Assembly: GCA_949287655.1 (NCBI GenBank)
Contig: CASEHD010000003.1
Coordinates: 132,897 to 196,896 of the forward strand
DNA length: 64,000 nucleotides
Direction: 5' to 3'
Origin: an uncultured Christensenella sp.
GTDB lineage: Bacteria; Bacillota; Clostridia; Christensenellales; UBA3700
In this document: positions 47,308 through 55,304 of the stretch, piece by piece
Position numbering within the stretch: position 1 is the stretch's first letter
How the letters are laid out: the number at the start of each line of letters is the position of its first letter
Program-made: the position numbers and the translations under genes
Notes under the pieces: model-generated
The model's database searches: none
Told to the model about the DNA's origin: nothing
Seen by the model: only the letters and a program-made list of their open reading frames with translations

Positions 47308-49245
47308 TCAGTCGAGGCGTTTTTCGGCGATCTCTTTCCGCAGGCGCGCGATAAAGTCGTCAAGGCTCATCTCGCCGATGACGCCCTCGCCGCGGCGGCG
47401 TACGGAGACGACTCCGCTTTCCGCTTCCTTGTCGCCGATGACTATCATATAAGGCACTTTTTCAAGCTGGGCGCTCCTTATCTTGTAGCCGACAGTCTCG
47501 CTTCTGTCGTCCAGCTCAGTCCTTATGCCGTAGTTGTACAGCTTGTCCGCGATCGCCTTCGCGCTTTCGACGTTTCTGTCTGTAAGACTTATCACTTTGA
47601 CCTGCGTCGGAGCGATCCACAGCGGAAACGCGCCGGCGTACTTTTCGATAAGCAAAGCGATAGTACGCTCGTAGCAGCCTATCGAGGTGCGGTGAATTAT
47701 ATACGGTCTTCTCTTTTCGCCGTTCTCGTCGACGTAATTCATGTCGAAATTTTCGGCGAGGAACATATCGACCTGTACGGTGATTATCGTGTCCTCTTTG
47801 CCGTGGACGTTCTTGATCTGAATGTCGAGCTTGGGGCCGTAGAATGCCGCTTCGCCGACCGCTTCCGTGTACTCTATGCCCAGGTGGTCGAGGATCTTTC
47901 TCATCGTGTCTTCAGCCTTATTCCAGACGTCGGGCTCATTGATATACTTTTTCGTATCGCTGGGGTCCCACTTGGAGAACCGGTACGTGACGTCGTTTTG
48001 CAGACCGCAGCAAGTCAGCATGTATTTGATGAGGTCGACGCAGCCTTTGAACTCCTCTTCGAGCTGCTCGGGCGTGCATACGATGTGACCTTCGCTTATC
48101 GTGAACTGCCTTACGCGGATAAGACCGTGCATCTCGCCGCTCGCTTCGTTTCTGAACAGCGTCGAAGTCTCGCCGTATCTTATCGGCAGATCGCGGTAGC
48201 TCTTCAGTCCGTTGTTGTATATCGTGTACTGGAAGGGGCAGGTCATCGGACGCAGCGCGAACACTTCGTCGTCCTTTTCCTCGTCGCCTATGACAAACAT
48301 GCCGTCCTTATAATGATCCCAGTGTCCGGACACCTTGTAAAGGTCGGATTTCGCCATATACGGGGTCTTTGTGCGGACGTAGCCGCGCCTTTCTTCCTCG
48401 TCCTCGACGAAACGCGTCAGCGTCTGATATATCTTTGTGCCCTTGGGCATAAGAAGAGGAAGACCCTGACCTATTTTTTCGTCGGTCATGAAGATGCCCA
48501 GCTCTCTTCCCAGCTTGTTGTGGTCGCGCTTCTTAGCCTCTTCGACCGCCGCCAGGTATTCTGTAAGATCGCTCTTTTTGTCAAAACATGTGCCGTAAAT
48601 TCTGGACAGCATCTTGTTCTTCTCGTTGCCGCGCCAGTACGCGCCGGTAAGGCTGGTCAGCTTGAACGCCTTTATCATGCCGGTAGACGGCAGATGCGGT
48701 CCCGCGCACAGGTCGGTAAAACTGCCCTGACGGTAAAAGGATATCTCCGCGTCCTTGGGCAGGTCGTTGATAAGTTCGACCTTGTAAGGCTCGTCAAAGC
48801 CCTTCATCAGCTTTAACGCCTCTTTTCTGGGAAGCACGAATCTTTCGAGAGGATAATTTGCCTTTATTATGCGCTTCATCTCCTCTTCTACCTTGTCGAG
48901 CTGCTCCATCGTGATCGGGGTCGTAAAGTCGAAATCGTAATAAAAACCGTCGTCGATAGCCGGTCCGATCGCGAGCTTCACGGTCGGGTAAACGGTCTTT
49001 ACCGCCTGCGCCAGAACGTGCGCGCAGGTATGGCGGTATATCTTCCTGCCTTCGGGATCCTTGAAGGTCAGTATCTGCAGATTGCAATCCTTGTCAAGCG
49101 GCGTGTTCGCTTCGACGACCTTGCCGTCAACAATTGCGCCCAGCGTAACTCTGGCGAGACCTTCTGAAAGATCCTTCGCGATCTCGAGCACGGTCATTCC
49201 GTTTGCGTACTCTTTACTGCTTCCGTCTTTTAGTGTGATTATCAT
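47308..49245 (-). CDS. thrS: Threonyl-tRNA synthetase
   Basis: Class II synthetase charging tRNA-Thr. The 645-residue protein has TGS (about 1-62), the editing domain with HTCAHVLAQAV and the zinc-coordinating catalytic core (motif 2 FRNEASGEMHGLIRVRQF, motif 3 HRTSIGCYERTIALLIEKYAG), and a C-terminal anticodon-binding domain. A GGAGG site lies before the ATG. Controlled by the T-box leader upstream; ytxC follows upstream as in Bacillus. Confidence 0.98.
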   Translation of the reverse strand: MIITLKDGSSKEYANGMTVLEIAKDLSEGLARVTLGAIVDGKVVEANTPLDKDCNLQILTFKDPEGRKIYRHTCAHVLAQAVKTVYPTVKLAIGPAIDDGFYYDFDFTTPITMEQLDKVEEEMKRIIKANYPLERFVLPRKEALKLMKGFDEPYKVELINDLPKDAEISFYRQGSFTDLCAGPHLPSTGMIKAFKLTSLTGAYWRGNEKNKMLSRIYGTCFDKKSDLTEYLAAVEEAKKRDHNKLGRELGIFMTDEKIGQGLPLLMPKGTKIYQTLTRFVEDEEERRGYVRTKTPYMAKSDLYKVSGHWDHYKDGMFVIGDEEKDDEVFALRPMTCPFQYTIYNNGLKSYRDLPIRYGETSTLFRNEASGEMHGLIRVRQFTISEGHIVCTPEQLEEEFKGCVDLIKYMLTCCGLQNDVTYRFSKWDPSDTKKYINEPDVWNKAEDTMRKILDHLGIEYTEAVGEAAFYGPKLDIQIKNVHGKEDTIITVQVDMFLAENFDMNYVDENGEKRRPYIIHRTSIGCYERTIALLIEKYAGAFPLWIAPTQVKVISLTDRNVESAKAIADKLYNYGIRTELDDRSETVGYKIRSAQLEKVPYMIVIGDKEAESGVVSVRRRGEGVIGEMSLDDFIARLRKEIAEKRLD

Positions 49246-49267
49246 AAAGATACCTCCGTTGTCGTAT

Positions 49268-49502
49268 AAAAAACGTCCTTACGTTTTCACGTAAGGACGA
49301 CTGTATGTCGCGGTTCCACCTTACTTACGGCGATATGCGCGCCGTCTCTCGATCAACCCCCGTATCGTACGGGAACGTGCCTCACAGCGGTGGTACCCCG
49401 ATCGGTCGGTCGCGCTTTCTTCTCAGCACCGAAAGCTCTCTGTAGCCCGTCTCCGTCAAGACATGTCCTCTGTCCGCCCATAGGGCGCGGCATTTGCTTT
49501 GT
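49268..49502 (-). promoter_or_regulatory. T-box riboswitch controlling thrS (threonine specifier)
   Basis: The leader senses uncharged tRNA-Thr and lets transcription through. The conserved T-box AAGGTGGAACCGCG lies at about 49310-49324. The Stem I distal motif AGAGAGC...GCTGAGA is present, and ACC threonine codons occur at the expected specifier position (49389-49394). The terminator is a 10-bp stem CGTCCTTACG/CGTAAGGACG followed by six Ts (49268-49299). Confidence 0.95.
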
Positions 49503-49508
49503 GCATAT

Positions 49509-49537
49509 ATTATAAACCGCCCGTTTCCCTTTGTCAA
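49509..49537 (-). promoter_or_regulatory. Consensus SigA promoter of the thrS leader
   Basis: Perfect TTGACA, 17-bp spacer, perfect TATAAT on the minus strand. Confidence 0.95.
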
Positions 49538-49562
49538 TAGTTTAAAAAGCGATTTTCACAGG

Positions 49563-50282
49563 TCATATCCGTCTTATCTTCGCAAAGTGCGACAACGCGC
49601 CCGACAGCCTTTCGTCCCTGAATCCCGCGTCGAGCGTTATCTCTTTCGCACCTCGGCTTACCGCGCAGTTGATAAGATTGAGAGTTTTGTCGTCGTAAAG
49701 TTCGTCTACGGTCACGAAGCCGCCGTTCGTCAGATCTGTCACAACAGGATTTTTTTCGTCCGCAATCAGCAGTTTCGACCTGTCGGCTCTCTCTCCGACG
49801 ACATACCCCGCGACCTCGTACAGGTCGTCGTCATCGTATACGCCGTTGAACAAGTCTGAAGATATCGCCGCCAGCTCTTCCCAGTCTTCCTTTATACCGC
49901 GCATCGCGAAATTGTACACGCCGTCAATACAGATCACTTCGCTTCTTTTAAAAAGCCCGAAAAGTTCGTCGAAATCCCCCTCGCAATCGTAGTAGATCAT
50001 CACCGCGAGAAGCGCGCTTTCCGCCGCCGTCGTCTTTTTTATTTTCAGTTTTCCGGTCAGGAACGCGTGTTTGAAATAAGTCGTAAGTATCTTCGCCGCG
50101 ATCCCGCATACACAGTCGTCGACGGCTTCCCCGTCGCAGTCCTTCGCCGCCACGGATATAACCGATCTGCTCTTATTCTCTTCCGCCGCAAATACCGCCG
50201 CCTTGTTCTTTTTCAGCTCTCTGATCAGGGCGCGGCATTCGCGCGCATAGTTCTTTCCGATCGTCACAGTTTTCTTCCACAT
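49563..50282 (-). CDS. YtxC-like putative sporulation protein
   Basis: The 239-residue protein resembles the YtxC family by position beside thrS, by length and by the pattern of a helical N-terminal half followed by DDDDLYEVAGYVVGERADRS and a C-terminal EITLDAGFRDERLSGALSHFA region; the family's usual late Asp/Leu-rich helices are there. B. subtilis ytxC lies next to thrS. The function is unknown beyond a link to sporulation. The ATG has only an AGCGG-like site 2 nt upstream, so the start is tentative. No membrane segment or signal peptide. Confidence 0.7.
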   Translation of the reverse strand: MWKKTVTIGKNYARECRALIRELKKNKAAVFAAEENKSRSVISVAAKDCDGEAVDDCVCGIAAKILTTYFKHAFLTGKLKIKKTTAAESALLAVMIYYDCEGDFDELFGLFKRSEVICIDGVYNFAMRGIKEDWEELAAISSDLFNGVYDDDDLYEVAGYVVGERADRSKLLIADEKNPVVTDLTNGGFVTVDELYDDKTLNLINCAVSRGAKEITLDAGFRDERLSGALSHFAKIRRI

Positions 50283-50351
50283 ACCGCTATTTTATGAGCG
50301 GCATGCGCCGGATATACTCCGCCGAACGATATATAAAAGCGATTTTTAGAT

Positions 50352-50379
50352 AAAAAACCGCCTGCATTACAGCAGACGG
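50352..50379 (-). terminator. Terminator of the DUF4838 lipoprotein gene
   Basis: On the minus strand, CCGTCTGC/GCAGGCGG forms an 8-bp stem (one G-T) with a 6-nt loop, then six Ts. Confidence 0.9.
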
Positions 50380-50387
50380 TCGATCTG

Positions 50388-52388
50388 TCATTCCGTTATC
50401 TTTCTCTTCTTCTTCACGTACAGCAGTATCCCCGCCGCCGCTCCCGCCGCGACTGCCGCTCCGCCGATAACGCAAAGAGAAATATACAGCTTTATCAGCG
50501 TCAGCTTTTTGGGGTAAACGTCGCTCAGAAATTCATCGATATACGGCGGAGCGATCTCATAGGGTCTCTCTATCCCGTGCTTTTTGACAAGCGTTTTGAA
50601 TTCTTCAAACGCTTCTTCTTTGCCGGCGAGATCCCAGCCTTCTTCGTACATCTTCGCGTAAAGCGCGTTTATCCTTATCTCCTCGACGAACCCTGTCTTT
50701 GCTTCGTCGCCGCTCACCGCGTCGAGCGCTTTTTTAGTAAGGGTCAAATATCTTTCTATGTTTTCTCCGCTCAGATAGTCGTCGTAATGCGCCCGGGGCA
50801 TATCGTAAAGGTCGAGTTCGACCGCTTCCGTCGCGACCGATTCGTGCATTATATCCATATACTCCGCGATATATCCCGCCGCTTCGCCGTAAGTCACCGC
50901 GACGTACTTGCCGATCAGCGCGCTTACGTCGACGTCGGTATCCCACAGCTGTTTTGCGAGAACGTAGCTCCTCAGGCACGCCATCTCGTCGCCCTGCTCT
51001 CTGCTGCCCTGGTGGAAAACGCTCCTTACGTTGTTTTCTTTATAGAATTCCACGTTGTCCTTCTGCACCGCAAAATTCGGGTACGGCATAAGAAGGTTCT
51101 TGAAATCGACGACGTAATCCCATATAAACAGGTTGCCGCACACGGCGCTCCAGTCCTCGATCATCTTCTTTGCCTGCGCCGAAGCGGCGTTTCCGCCGTA
51201 CTTACTGCTGTACAGCTGAGAGGTCTGTATCGGCGCGATCACGATGTTCACGTTGCTTTCGCATACGACGCCCGCCGGCGCGTCCTTCGTGTAAAGATAC
51301 GCGAGAGTGCTGATATACTTGTCCGGGAAACGCTTCGCGAGCTTGTTTAGTATCTCGATAAGCGCGCCCGCCCGCGAGCCGTACTTTTCATACGACTTGC
51401 CGCACTCTTCGCATTGGCAGTAGTTGTTGTTGTCGTTTATGCTTATGTCCCAGTATTTCGCTTCCGGATACTCAGCGATAAATTCAGCGAGTTTAGCTTC
51501 TATGATCGGATAAATGTCGGGATTTGAAAAACAGAGCTGGGTAGCCGCTCCGTCGTATTCGCACATTCTCTCGCCGTCGATAAGCGCGTAATATTCGGGA
51601 TGAGATGCAAAATAAATTTCCGGATCCACGAATTTGAACACGCTGTGACACCAAGTGCCCCAGTATTTGTTGCCGTCGTTGCCGATATCCGACTTTTCGC
51701 CGGTACCGTTGCTTTTTATCCTCTTGCTCCAGCCGTTTTGCAGGACCTCGTACTGATATATCCTTCGCCACGCAAAGTCGGGATTGCTCACGGCGTCGAT
51801 ATCGTCGATATATACGGTCGGCGCGGACGGAATATAATCATAGTCGTCCCTGACGAACATACAGCCGAGTATGTCTTCCGCAAAGCCGTAGACGCCGTTT
51901 ATCACCCCGTCGATCGCGGTATCCGCGGCAACGGAAGGCGACGACTTGATATAAATATTGCCGCCTTCGCTTTTTATCAGATAACCGTCGTCGGCAGCCT
52001 CGTCCGCGGTAATGCCGGCGGAATATGAAGTATTGCCCAGCGAAATATATTTGCCCGCATAAAACTGCGCGTCCGTAATAACCTCGAAGCCGTCGCTTCC
52101 CGTCATCTTTCTCAATACGTCGCGAAGATACTCCGCGTCCTCTTCAAGCTTTTCGCTTTCTGAATACGGCAAAACTATTTTATAGTCGCTTTTTCCGTCT
52201 TTCGCGAGGCAGATATCCTTTTCTTCTGCAAGATAATTCGACCACTCGCCCTCGTCGTACACGGCGTTTTCCGCAACGGAAATCACGGTTTCCGACTTCT
52301 TACCGCCGCCTTCCGCCCCTGTGCACGCCGACGCGAATATCGAAAATACGACGATCGACAATAATACCGCAAATATCTTTTTCTTCAT
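50388..52388 (-). CDS. DUF4838-type surface lipoprotein with a C-terminal membrane anchor
   Basis: A lipoprotein signal peptide (MKKKIFAVLLSIVVFSIFASAC, lipobox ASAC with Cys22) precedes a GH20-type N-terminal domain (about 60-160, DYKIVLPYSESEKLEEDAEYL) and a TIM-barrel DUF4838 region with the paired cysteines in NNNYCQCEECGKSYEKYGSR. DUF4838 proteins occur with polysaccharide-degrading enzymes and are thought to act on glycans; no activity is proved. The last 35 residues form a transmembrane helix and KKKRK tail. The ATG at 52388 has a GAGGA site; upstream start codons are rejected. No sugar-uptake genes adjoin it. Confidence 0.8.
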   Translation of the reverse strand: MKKKIFAVLLSIVVFSIFASACTGAEGGGKKSETVISVAENAVYDEGEWSNYLAEEKDICLAKDGKSDYKIVLPYSESEKLEEDAEYLRDVLRKMTGSDGFEVITDAQFYAGKYISLGNTSYSAGITADEAADDGYLIKSEGGNIYIKSSPSVAADTAIDGVINGVYGFAEDILGCMFVRDDYDYIPSAPTVYIDDIDAVSNPDFAWRRIYQYEVLQNGWSKRIKSNGTGEKSDIGNDGNKYWGTWCHSVFKFVDPEIYFASHPEYYALIDGERMCEYDGAATQLCFSNPDIYPIIEAKLAEFIAEYPEAKYWDISINDNNNYCQCEECGKSYEKYGSRAGALIEILNKLAKRFPDKYISTLAYLYTKDAPAGVVCESNVNIVIAPIQTSQLYSSKYGGNAASAQAKKMIEDWSAVCGNLFIWDYVVDFKNLLMPYPNFAVQKDNVEFYKENNVRSVFHQGSREQGDEMACLRSYVLAKQLWDTDVDVSALIGKYVAVTYGEAAGYIAEYMDIMHESVATEAVELDLYDMPRAHYDDYLSGENIERYLTLTKKALDAVSGDEAKTGFVEEIRINALYAKMYEEGWDLAGKEEAFEEFKTLVKKHGIERPYEIAPPYIDEFLSDVYPKKLTLIKLYISLCVIGGAAVAAGAAAGILLYVKKKRKITE

Positions 52389-52546
52389 ACGTCCTCTTCC
52401 TTTTTGCGCGGATCGCCCGCACCACTTTGATTTTAGCATATCTGTCGCAATATTTCAATACAGGCGCGGCATCTGCGACGATTTTCACCGTTACGCGCAA
52501 AACTATCATATAATGAACGACTGCCATGCAGTATAAAGGAGACATT

Positions 52547-53706
52547 ATGCGGTATTTTATCAGTGAAAATTGTTACAGGCGTTGCAATACGCCGTATTAT
52601 ATGCTGTGCGGGCTTCCCCTTTCCGCGCTTAAAGGAGCTACCGGCGCGACCGGACCGGCAGGTCCGGCTGGAGGACCGACCGGGGCAACGGGTCCTGTAG
52701 GTCCCACCGGGGCAACAGGCGTTACAGGCGCAACAGGCGTTACAGGCGTTACCGGCGCAACGGGTCCCACCGGCGCAAGCGGGGCAACGGGTCCCACGGG
52801 ACCCGTAGGTCCCACCGGGGCAACAGGCGTTACCGGCGCAACGGGCGCGACCGGTGAAGACGGTCAGGCGGCGACGATCTCCGTCGGCAACGTAACTACG
52901 GGTGAACCCGGCACGCAGGCTTCGGTAACCAACGTGGGCGGAGTAACGGGCATTGCCGGCGCAACAGGCGTTACCGGCGCAACGGGCGCGACCGGTGAAG
53001 ACGGTCAAGCGGCGACGATCTCCGTCGGCAACGTAACTACGGGTGAACCCGGCACGCAGGCTTCTGTAACCAACACGGGTACGCTCAACAAAGCGATACT
53101 CGATTTCGTTATCCCTCAAGGACCCACGGGCGCGACCGGAGCGACCGGCGTTGCCGGAGCAACGGGCGCAACGGGACGGGCGCGACCGGAGCGACCGGCG
53201 TTGCCGGAGCAACGGGCGCAACGGGATCAGACGGCGCAACGGGCGCGACCGGTCCCGCTCTCAGCGAATACGCGGGTCTTTACAACTCAAATCCTCAACA
53301 GATAACGCCGTCCTCTTCGCCCTCTCCCGTTGGAGTGGCTCTTGACGCGGCGATGCCGACGGATACGATGACGGCTACGGCAAACAAGCTTACGGTGACA
53401 AACACGGGCACTTACAGAATCGCGTATTCCGTCAACGCGACAAGCGATCAAAACGGCGAAGTCAAGCCTTACGTAAGGATAAACAATTCTGAGGTCGAAC
53501 ACAGCGCGGTGAACGGTCTGTTCCCGGCAGGCGCAACCGCTCAAACGGCTTATCCGAAGGACTTTCAGAACAGTTTTCTCTCAGACCTTAACGCGGGAGA
53601 TCAAATTGACCTCGCGATCGAATTCCCCAACGCGGAGCAATATCCTTCTTTCACGCTCAACATCGCTGCCAATCGCGCGCTGTTGCATGCGATCAGGATA
53701 AAGTGA
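52547..53706 (+). CDS. BclA-like collagen-repeat surface protein, frameshifted by a tandem duplication
   Basis: Read from the ATG at 52547 (AAAGGAG upstream), the protein has a short Cys/Tyr-rich N-terminus, then Gly-X-Thr/Ala collagen-like repeats ([10 protein letters not shown] and similar), two copies of a 47-residue block, and more repeats. From 53177 the frame is lost and stops at 53305. Removing one copy of the 50-bp duplication at 53126-53226 restores a continuous frame through [10 protein letters not shown] to the C-terminal domain ending at 53706, which resembles the trimeric head of BclA-family spore-surface glycoproteins. The CATATAATG upstream is compatible with a late mother-cell (SigK) -10 box. 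Spore or cell surface location is inference. Confidence 0.75.
52820..53074 (+). repeat. Two near-identical 114-bp blocks, 141-bp period, in the collagen gene
   Basis: 52820-52933 and 52961-53074 differ at about two bases and encode [20 protein letters not shown] and the following [19 protein letters not shown] block twice. The period is a multiple of three, so the frame is kept. Confidence 0.9.
53126..53226 (+). repeat. Exact 50-bp tandem duplication causing a frameshift
   Basis: 53127-53176 and 53177-53226 are identical base for base (one flanking A also matches). Fifty is not a multiple of three, so translation shifts frame after the first copy. With one copy the collagen frame joins the C-terminal domain. 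Confidence 0.95.
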
Positions 53707-53723
53707 TCGTACGCGAAGCAGCC

Positions 53724-53751
53724 GATCCCCGCCGAAAAAACGGCGGGGATC
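53724..53751 (+). terminator. Strong hairpin after the collagen-repeat gene
   Basis: Perfect 11-bp stem GATCCCCGCCG/CGGCGGGGATC around six As, 17 bp after the stop. Only TT follows, so termination may rely on the stem. Confidence 0.6.
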
Positions 53752-53763
53752 TTAAATCACGGC

Positions 53764-53792
53764 TTGTAATTTTTAAACGAACGGTGTATAAT
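53764..53792 (+). promoter_or_regulatory. SigA promoter of the small membrane protein gene
   Basis: TTGTAA (53764-53769), 17-bp spacer, TATAAT (53787-53792). Confidence 0.8.
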
Positions 53793-53820
53793 AGACTTAA
53801 CGGAATTCGGAGGTGAAATT

Positions 53821-54054
53821 ATGAATTCGATCGTTAAAGGTTTTGACTCTCTTCCGAGAATAGTCAAAGTTATTTTTGCGCTGCCCGTCCTCGACATCCT
53901 GTGGGCGATATACAGGCTTTGCCGCAGTATCGCGAAGAAAAATACGCTTGCGATAATTCTGGCGATATTGATGCTCGTCCTGTGCCCGGTCATCTTCTGG
54001 ATCGTCGACCTTATCACGACGATATTGACAGGCAAGGTCGTCTGGCTGGTCTGA
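53821..54054 (+). CDS. Small two-helix membrane protein
   Basis: The 77-residue protein has two hydrophobic helices (about 15-32 and 43-66) separated by a basic RLCRSIAKK loop. The family is not recognised. A GGAGG site lies 8 nt before the ATG, and a good promoter and terminator frame it, so it is a real, monocistronic gene. Its coding context between the collagen gene and mscS gives no functional hint. Confidence 0.75.
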   Translation: MNSIVKGFDSLPRIVKVIFALPVLDILWAIYRLCRSIAKKNTLAIILAILMLVLCPVIFWIVDLITTILTGKVVWLV

Positions 54055-54067
54055 CGGCGCGAAACGT

Positions 54068-54100
54068 CAAAAAACGCGGGAGTTCTTCCCGCGTTTTTTA
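54068..54100. terminator. Bidirectional terminator between the small membrane gene and mscS
   Basis: 8-bp stem ACGCGGGA/TCCCGCGT flanked by As and Ts (AAAAA before, TTTTTT after), serving both converging genes. Confidence 0.9.
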
Positions 54101-54143
54101 TGCTCTTTTATCTTGTTTTTTTTGAGATCAAACCTTGAAACGG

Positions 54144-54953
54144 TTATTTTTCGTGAACGTCCAGCTGAGGATAAGGTATCTCGATATTGTTTTCGTCAAA
54201 AGCCTTCTTTACTCTTTCGAGAAGATACCACTTTGAATCCCAATACTTGTTCGTCGGCACCCAGAAACGCGCGAGAATGTTGATGCTGCTTGAAGCGTGC
54301 TCTGTGATATTCACGAACGGCGCGGGGTCTTTGAGCACGTAATCCAGCTCTCCTATGCAGTCCTGAATGACCTGCTTCGCCTTCTCGAAATCGTCGTTGT
54401 AGGATATCGAGAAAATAAGATCCTGACGCCTGGTATCGTTCTGGTTGACGTTCACGATATGCTCGTTGGACACCTTGCCGTTGGGCATTACTACGACCTT
54501 GTTGTCGCCCGTTTTCAGATATGTGTAGAAAAGTTTTATATCGGTGACCGTGCCCTCGTAGCCGTCGCACTGAACGTAATCGCCTATCTTGTACGGATGC
54601 ATTATCAGAATGACTATGCCGCCCGCGAGATTGGATAAAGACCCCTGCAACGCAAGACCTATCGCAACGCCTGCGCTTGCGATCGCCGCGGTAATGCTGG
54701 CTGTCTGTATGCCGAGATAATCGAGAAACGCAAGTGTCAGCACGAATTTGACCGCTCTTCTCGTCGTCGGCACAACTACTCTGATTATCGTCGGTTCAAG
54801 AAGCTTGCGGTTTAATAGCTTATCAAGCTTTTTCGTAAAGAAATTCGTAAGTTTAAAGAGGATAAACAGGATTATCAGCCCGATGACGACCTTTATCCCT
54901 TCGGTGATCGCCCAAGAGCCCACCTCTTTAAGCATCGCGACAAAATTGTCCAT
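54144..54953 (-). CDS. mscS: Small-conductance mechanosensitive channel MscS family
   Basis: Heptameric channel releasing solutes on hypo-osmotic shock. The 269-residue protein has an N-terminal helix, the pore-lining TM3 with Gly/Ala packing (ASAGVAIGLALQGSLSNLAGG), the beta domain starting MHPYKIGDYVQCDGYEGTV and the alpha-beta C-terminal domain. An AAAGGAG site precedes the ATG, and a good promoter is visible. A TM1-less variant cannot be excluded, as only about three helices are evident. Confidence 0.95.
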   Translation of the reverse strand: MDNFVAMLKEVGSWAITEGIKVVIGLIILFILFKLTNFFTKKLDKLLNRKLLEPTIIRVVVPTTRRAVKFVLTLAFLDYLGIQTASITAAIASAGVAIGLALQGSLSNLAGGIVILIMHPYKIGDYVQCDGYEGTVTDIKLFYTYLKTGDNKVVVMPNGKVSNEHIVNVNQNDTRRQDLIFSISYNDDFEKAKQVIQDCIGELDYVLKDPAPFVNITEHASSSINILARFWVPTNKYWDSKWYLLERVKKAFDENNIEIPYPQLDVHEK

Positions 54954-54982
54954 TTTCGCTCTCCTTTCAAAGTATCTCGAAT

Positions 54983-55011
54983 ATTATATCCTTTTTTGAG
55001 TATAAAAGCAA
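54983..55011 (-). promoter_or_regulatory. SigA promoter of mscS
   Basis: TTGCTT, 17-bp spacer, perfect TATAAT on the minus strand. Confidence 0.8.
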
Positions 55012-55077
55012 CAATGACGCACAAAATTACCCAGCCATATTATATAAAAATTTTTTTATCAAACCTCAATAAATCCA

Positions 55078-55106
55078 TTGACAAAACGGCAAAAAACCTT
55101 TATCAT
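55078..55106 (+). promoter_or_regulatory. SigA promoter of tRNA-Leu
   Basis: Perfect TTGACA (55078-55083), 17-bp spacer, TATCAT (55101-55106). Confidence 0.8.
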
Positions 55107-55128
55107 ATCTAATGCAACTTAAAGAAAT

Positions 55129-55211
55129 GCGGTTATGGCGGAACTGGCAGACGCGTACGTTTGAGGGGCGTATGGGAGACCATCCGGGTTCAAGTCCCGG
55201 TAACCGCACCA
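55129..55211 (+). tRNA. tRNA-Leu, anticodon GAG
   Basis: Acceptor stem GCGGTTA/TAACCGC, long variable arm, anticodon stem TACGT/GCGTA with loop TTGAGGG giving anticodon GAG, T-loop GGTTCAAGTCC, and a genome-encoded CCA end (55209-55211). It lies at the border of the prophage and is a plausible attachment site. Confidence 0.97.
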
Positions 55212-55221
55212 AAAGAAAAAA

Positions 55222-55267
55222 GAGGGCTAAAATACCGTAAAAAACGGCGTTTTGCCCTCAATTTTTA
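55222..55267 (+). terminator. Terminator of tRNA-Leu
   Basis: GAGGGC/GCCCTC encloses a nested CCGT/ACGG hairpin and is followed by AATTTTTAT. Confidence 0.75.
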
Positions 55268-55282
55268 TAGTGTGGTGAAGTG

Positions 55283-55302
55283 TTTGACACAATTTGACAC
55301 AA
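55283..55302 (+). repeat. Two tandem copies of TTTGACACAA at the prophage edge
   Basis: 55283-55292 and 55293-55302 are identical 10-mers between the tRNA and the first prophage stop codon. Such short direct repeats often flank tyrosine-recombinase core sites as arm-binding sites; here that is inference. Confidence 0.45.
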
Positions 55303-55304
55303 TT

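Noticed and set aside
52433..53239. Long antisense ORF across the collagen repeats
   Set aside because: Mirror of the Gly-X-Thr repeats; such frames stay open by composition.
52640..53260. Regular repeats that could be taken for a CRISPR array
   Set aside because: They encode Gly-X-Y triplets in frame, with no uniform repeat-spacer pattern and no cas genes.
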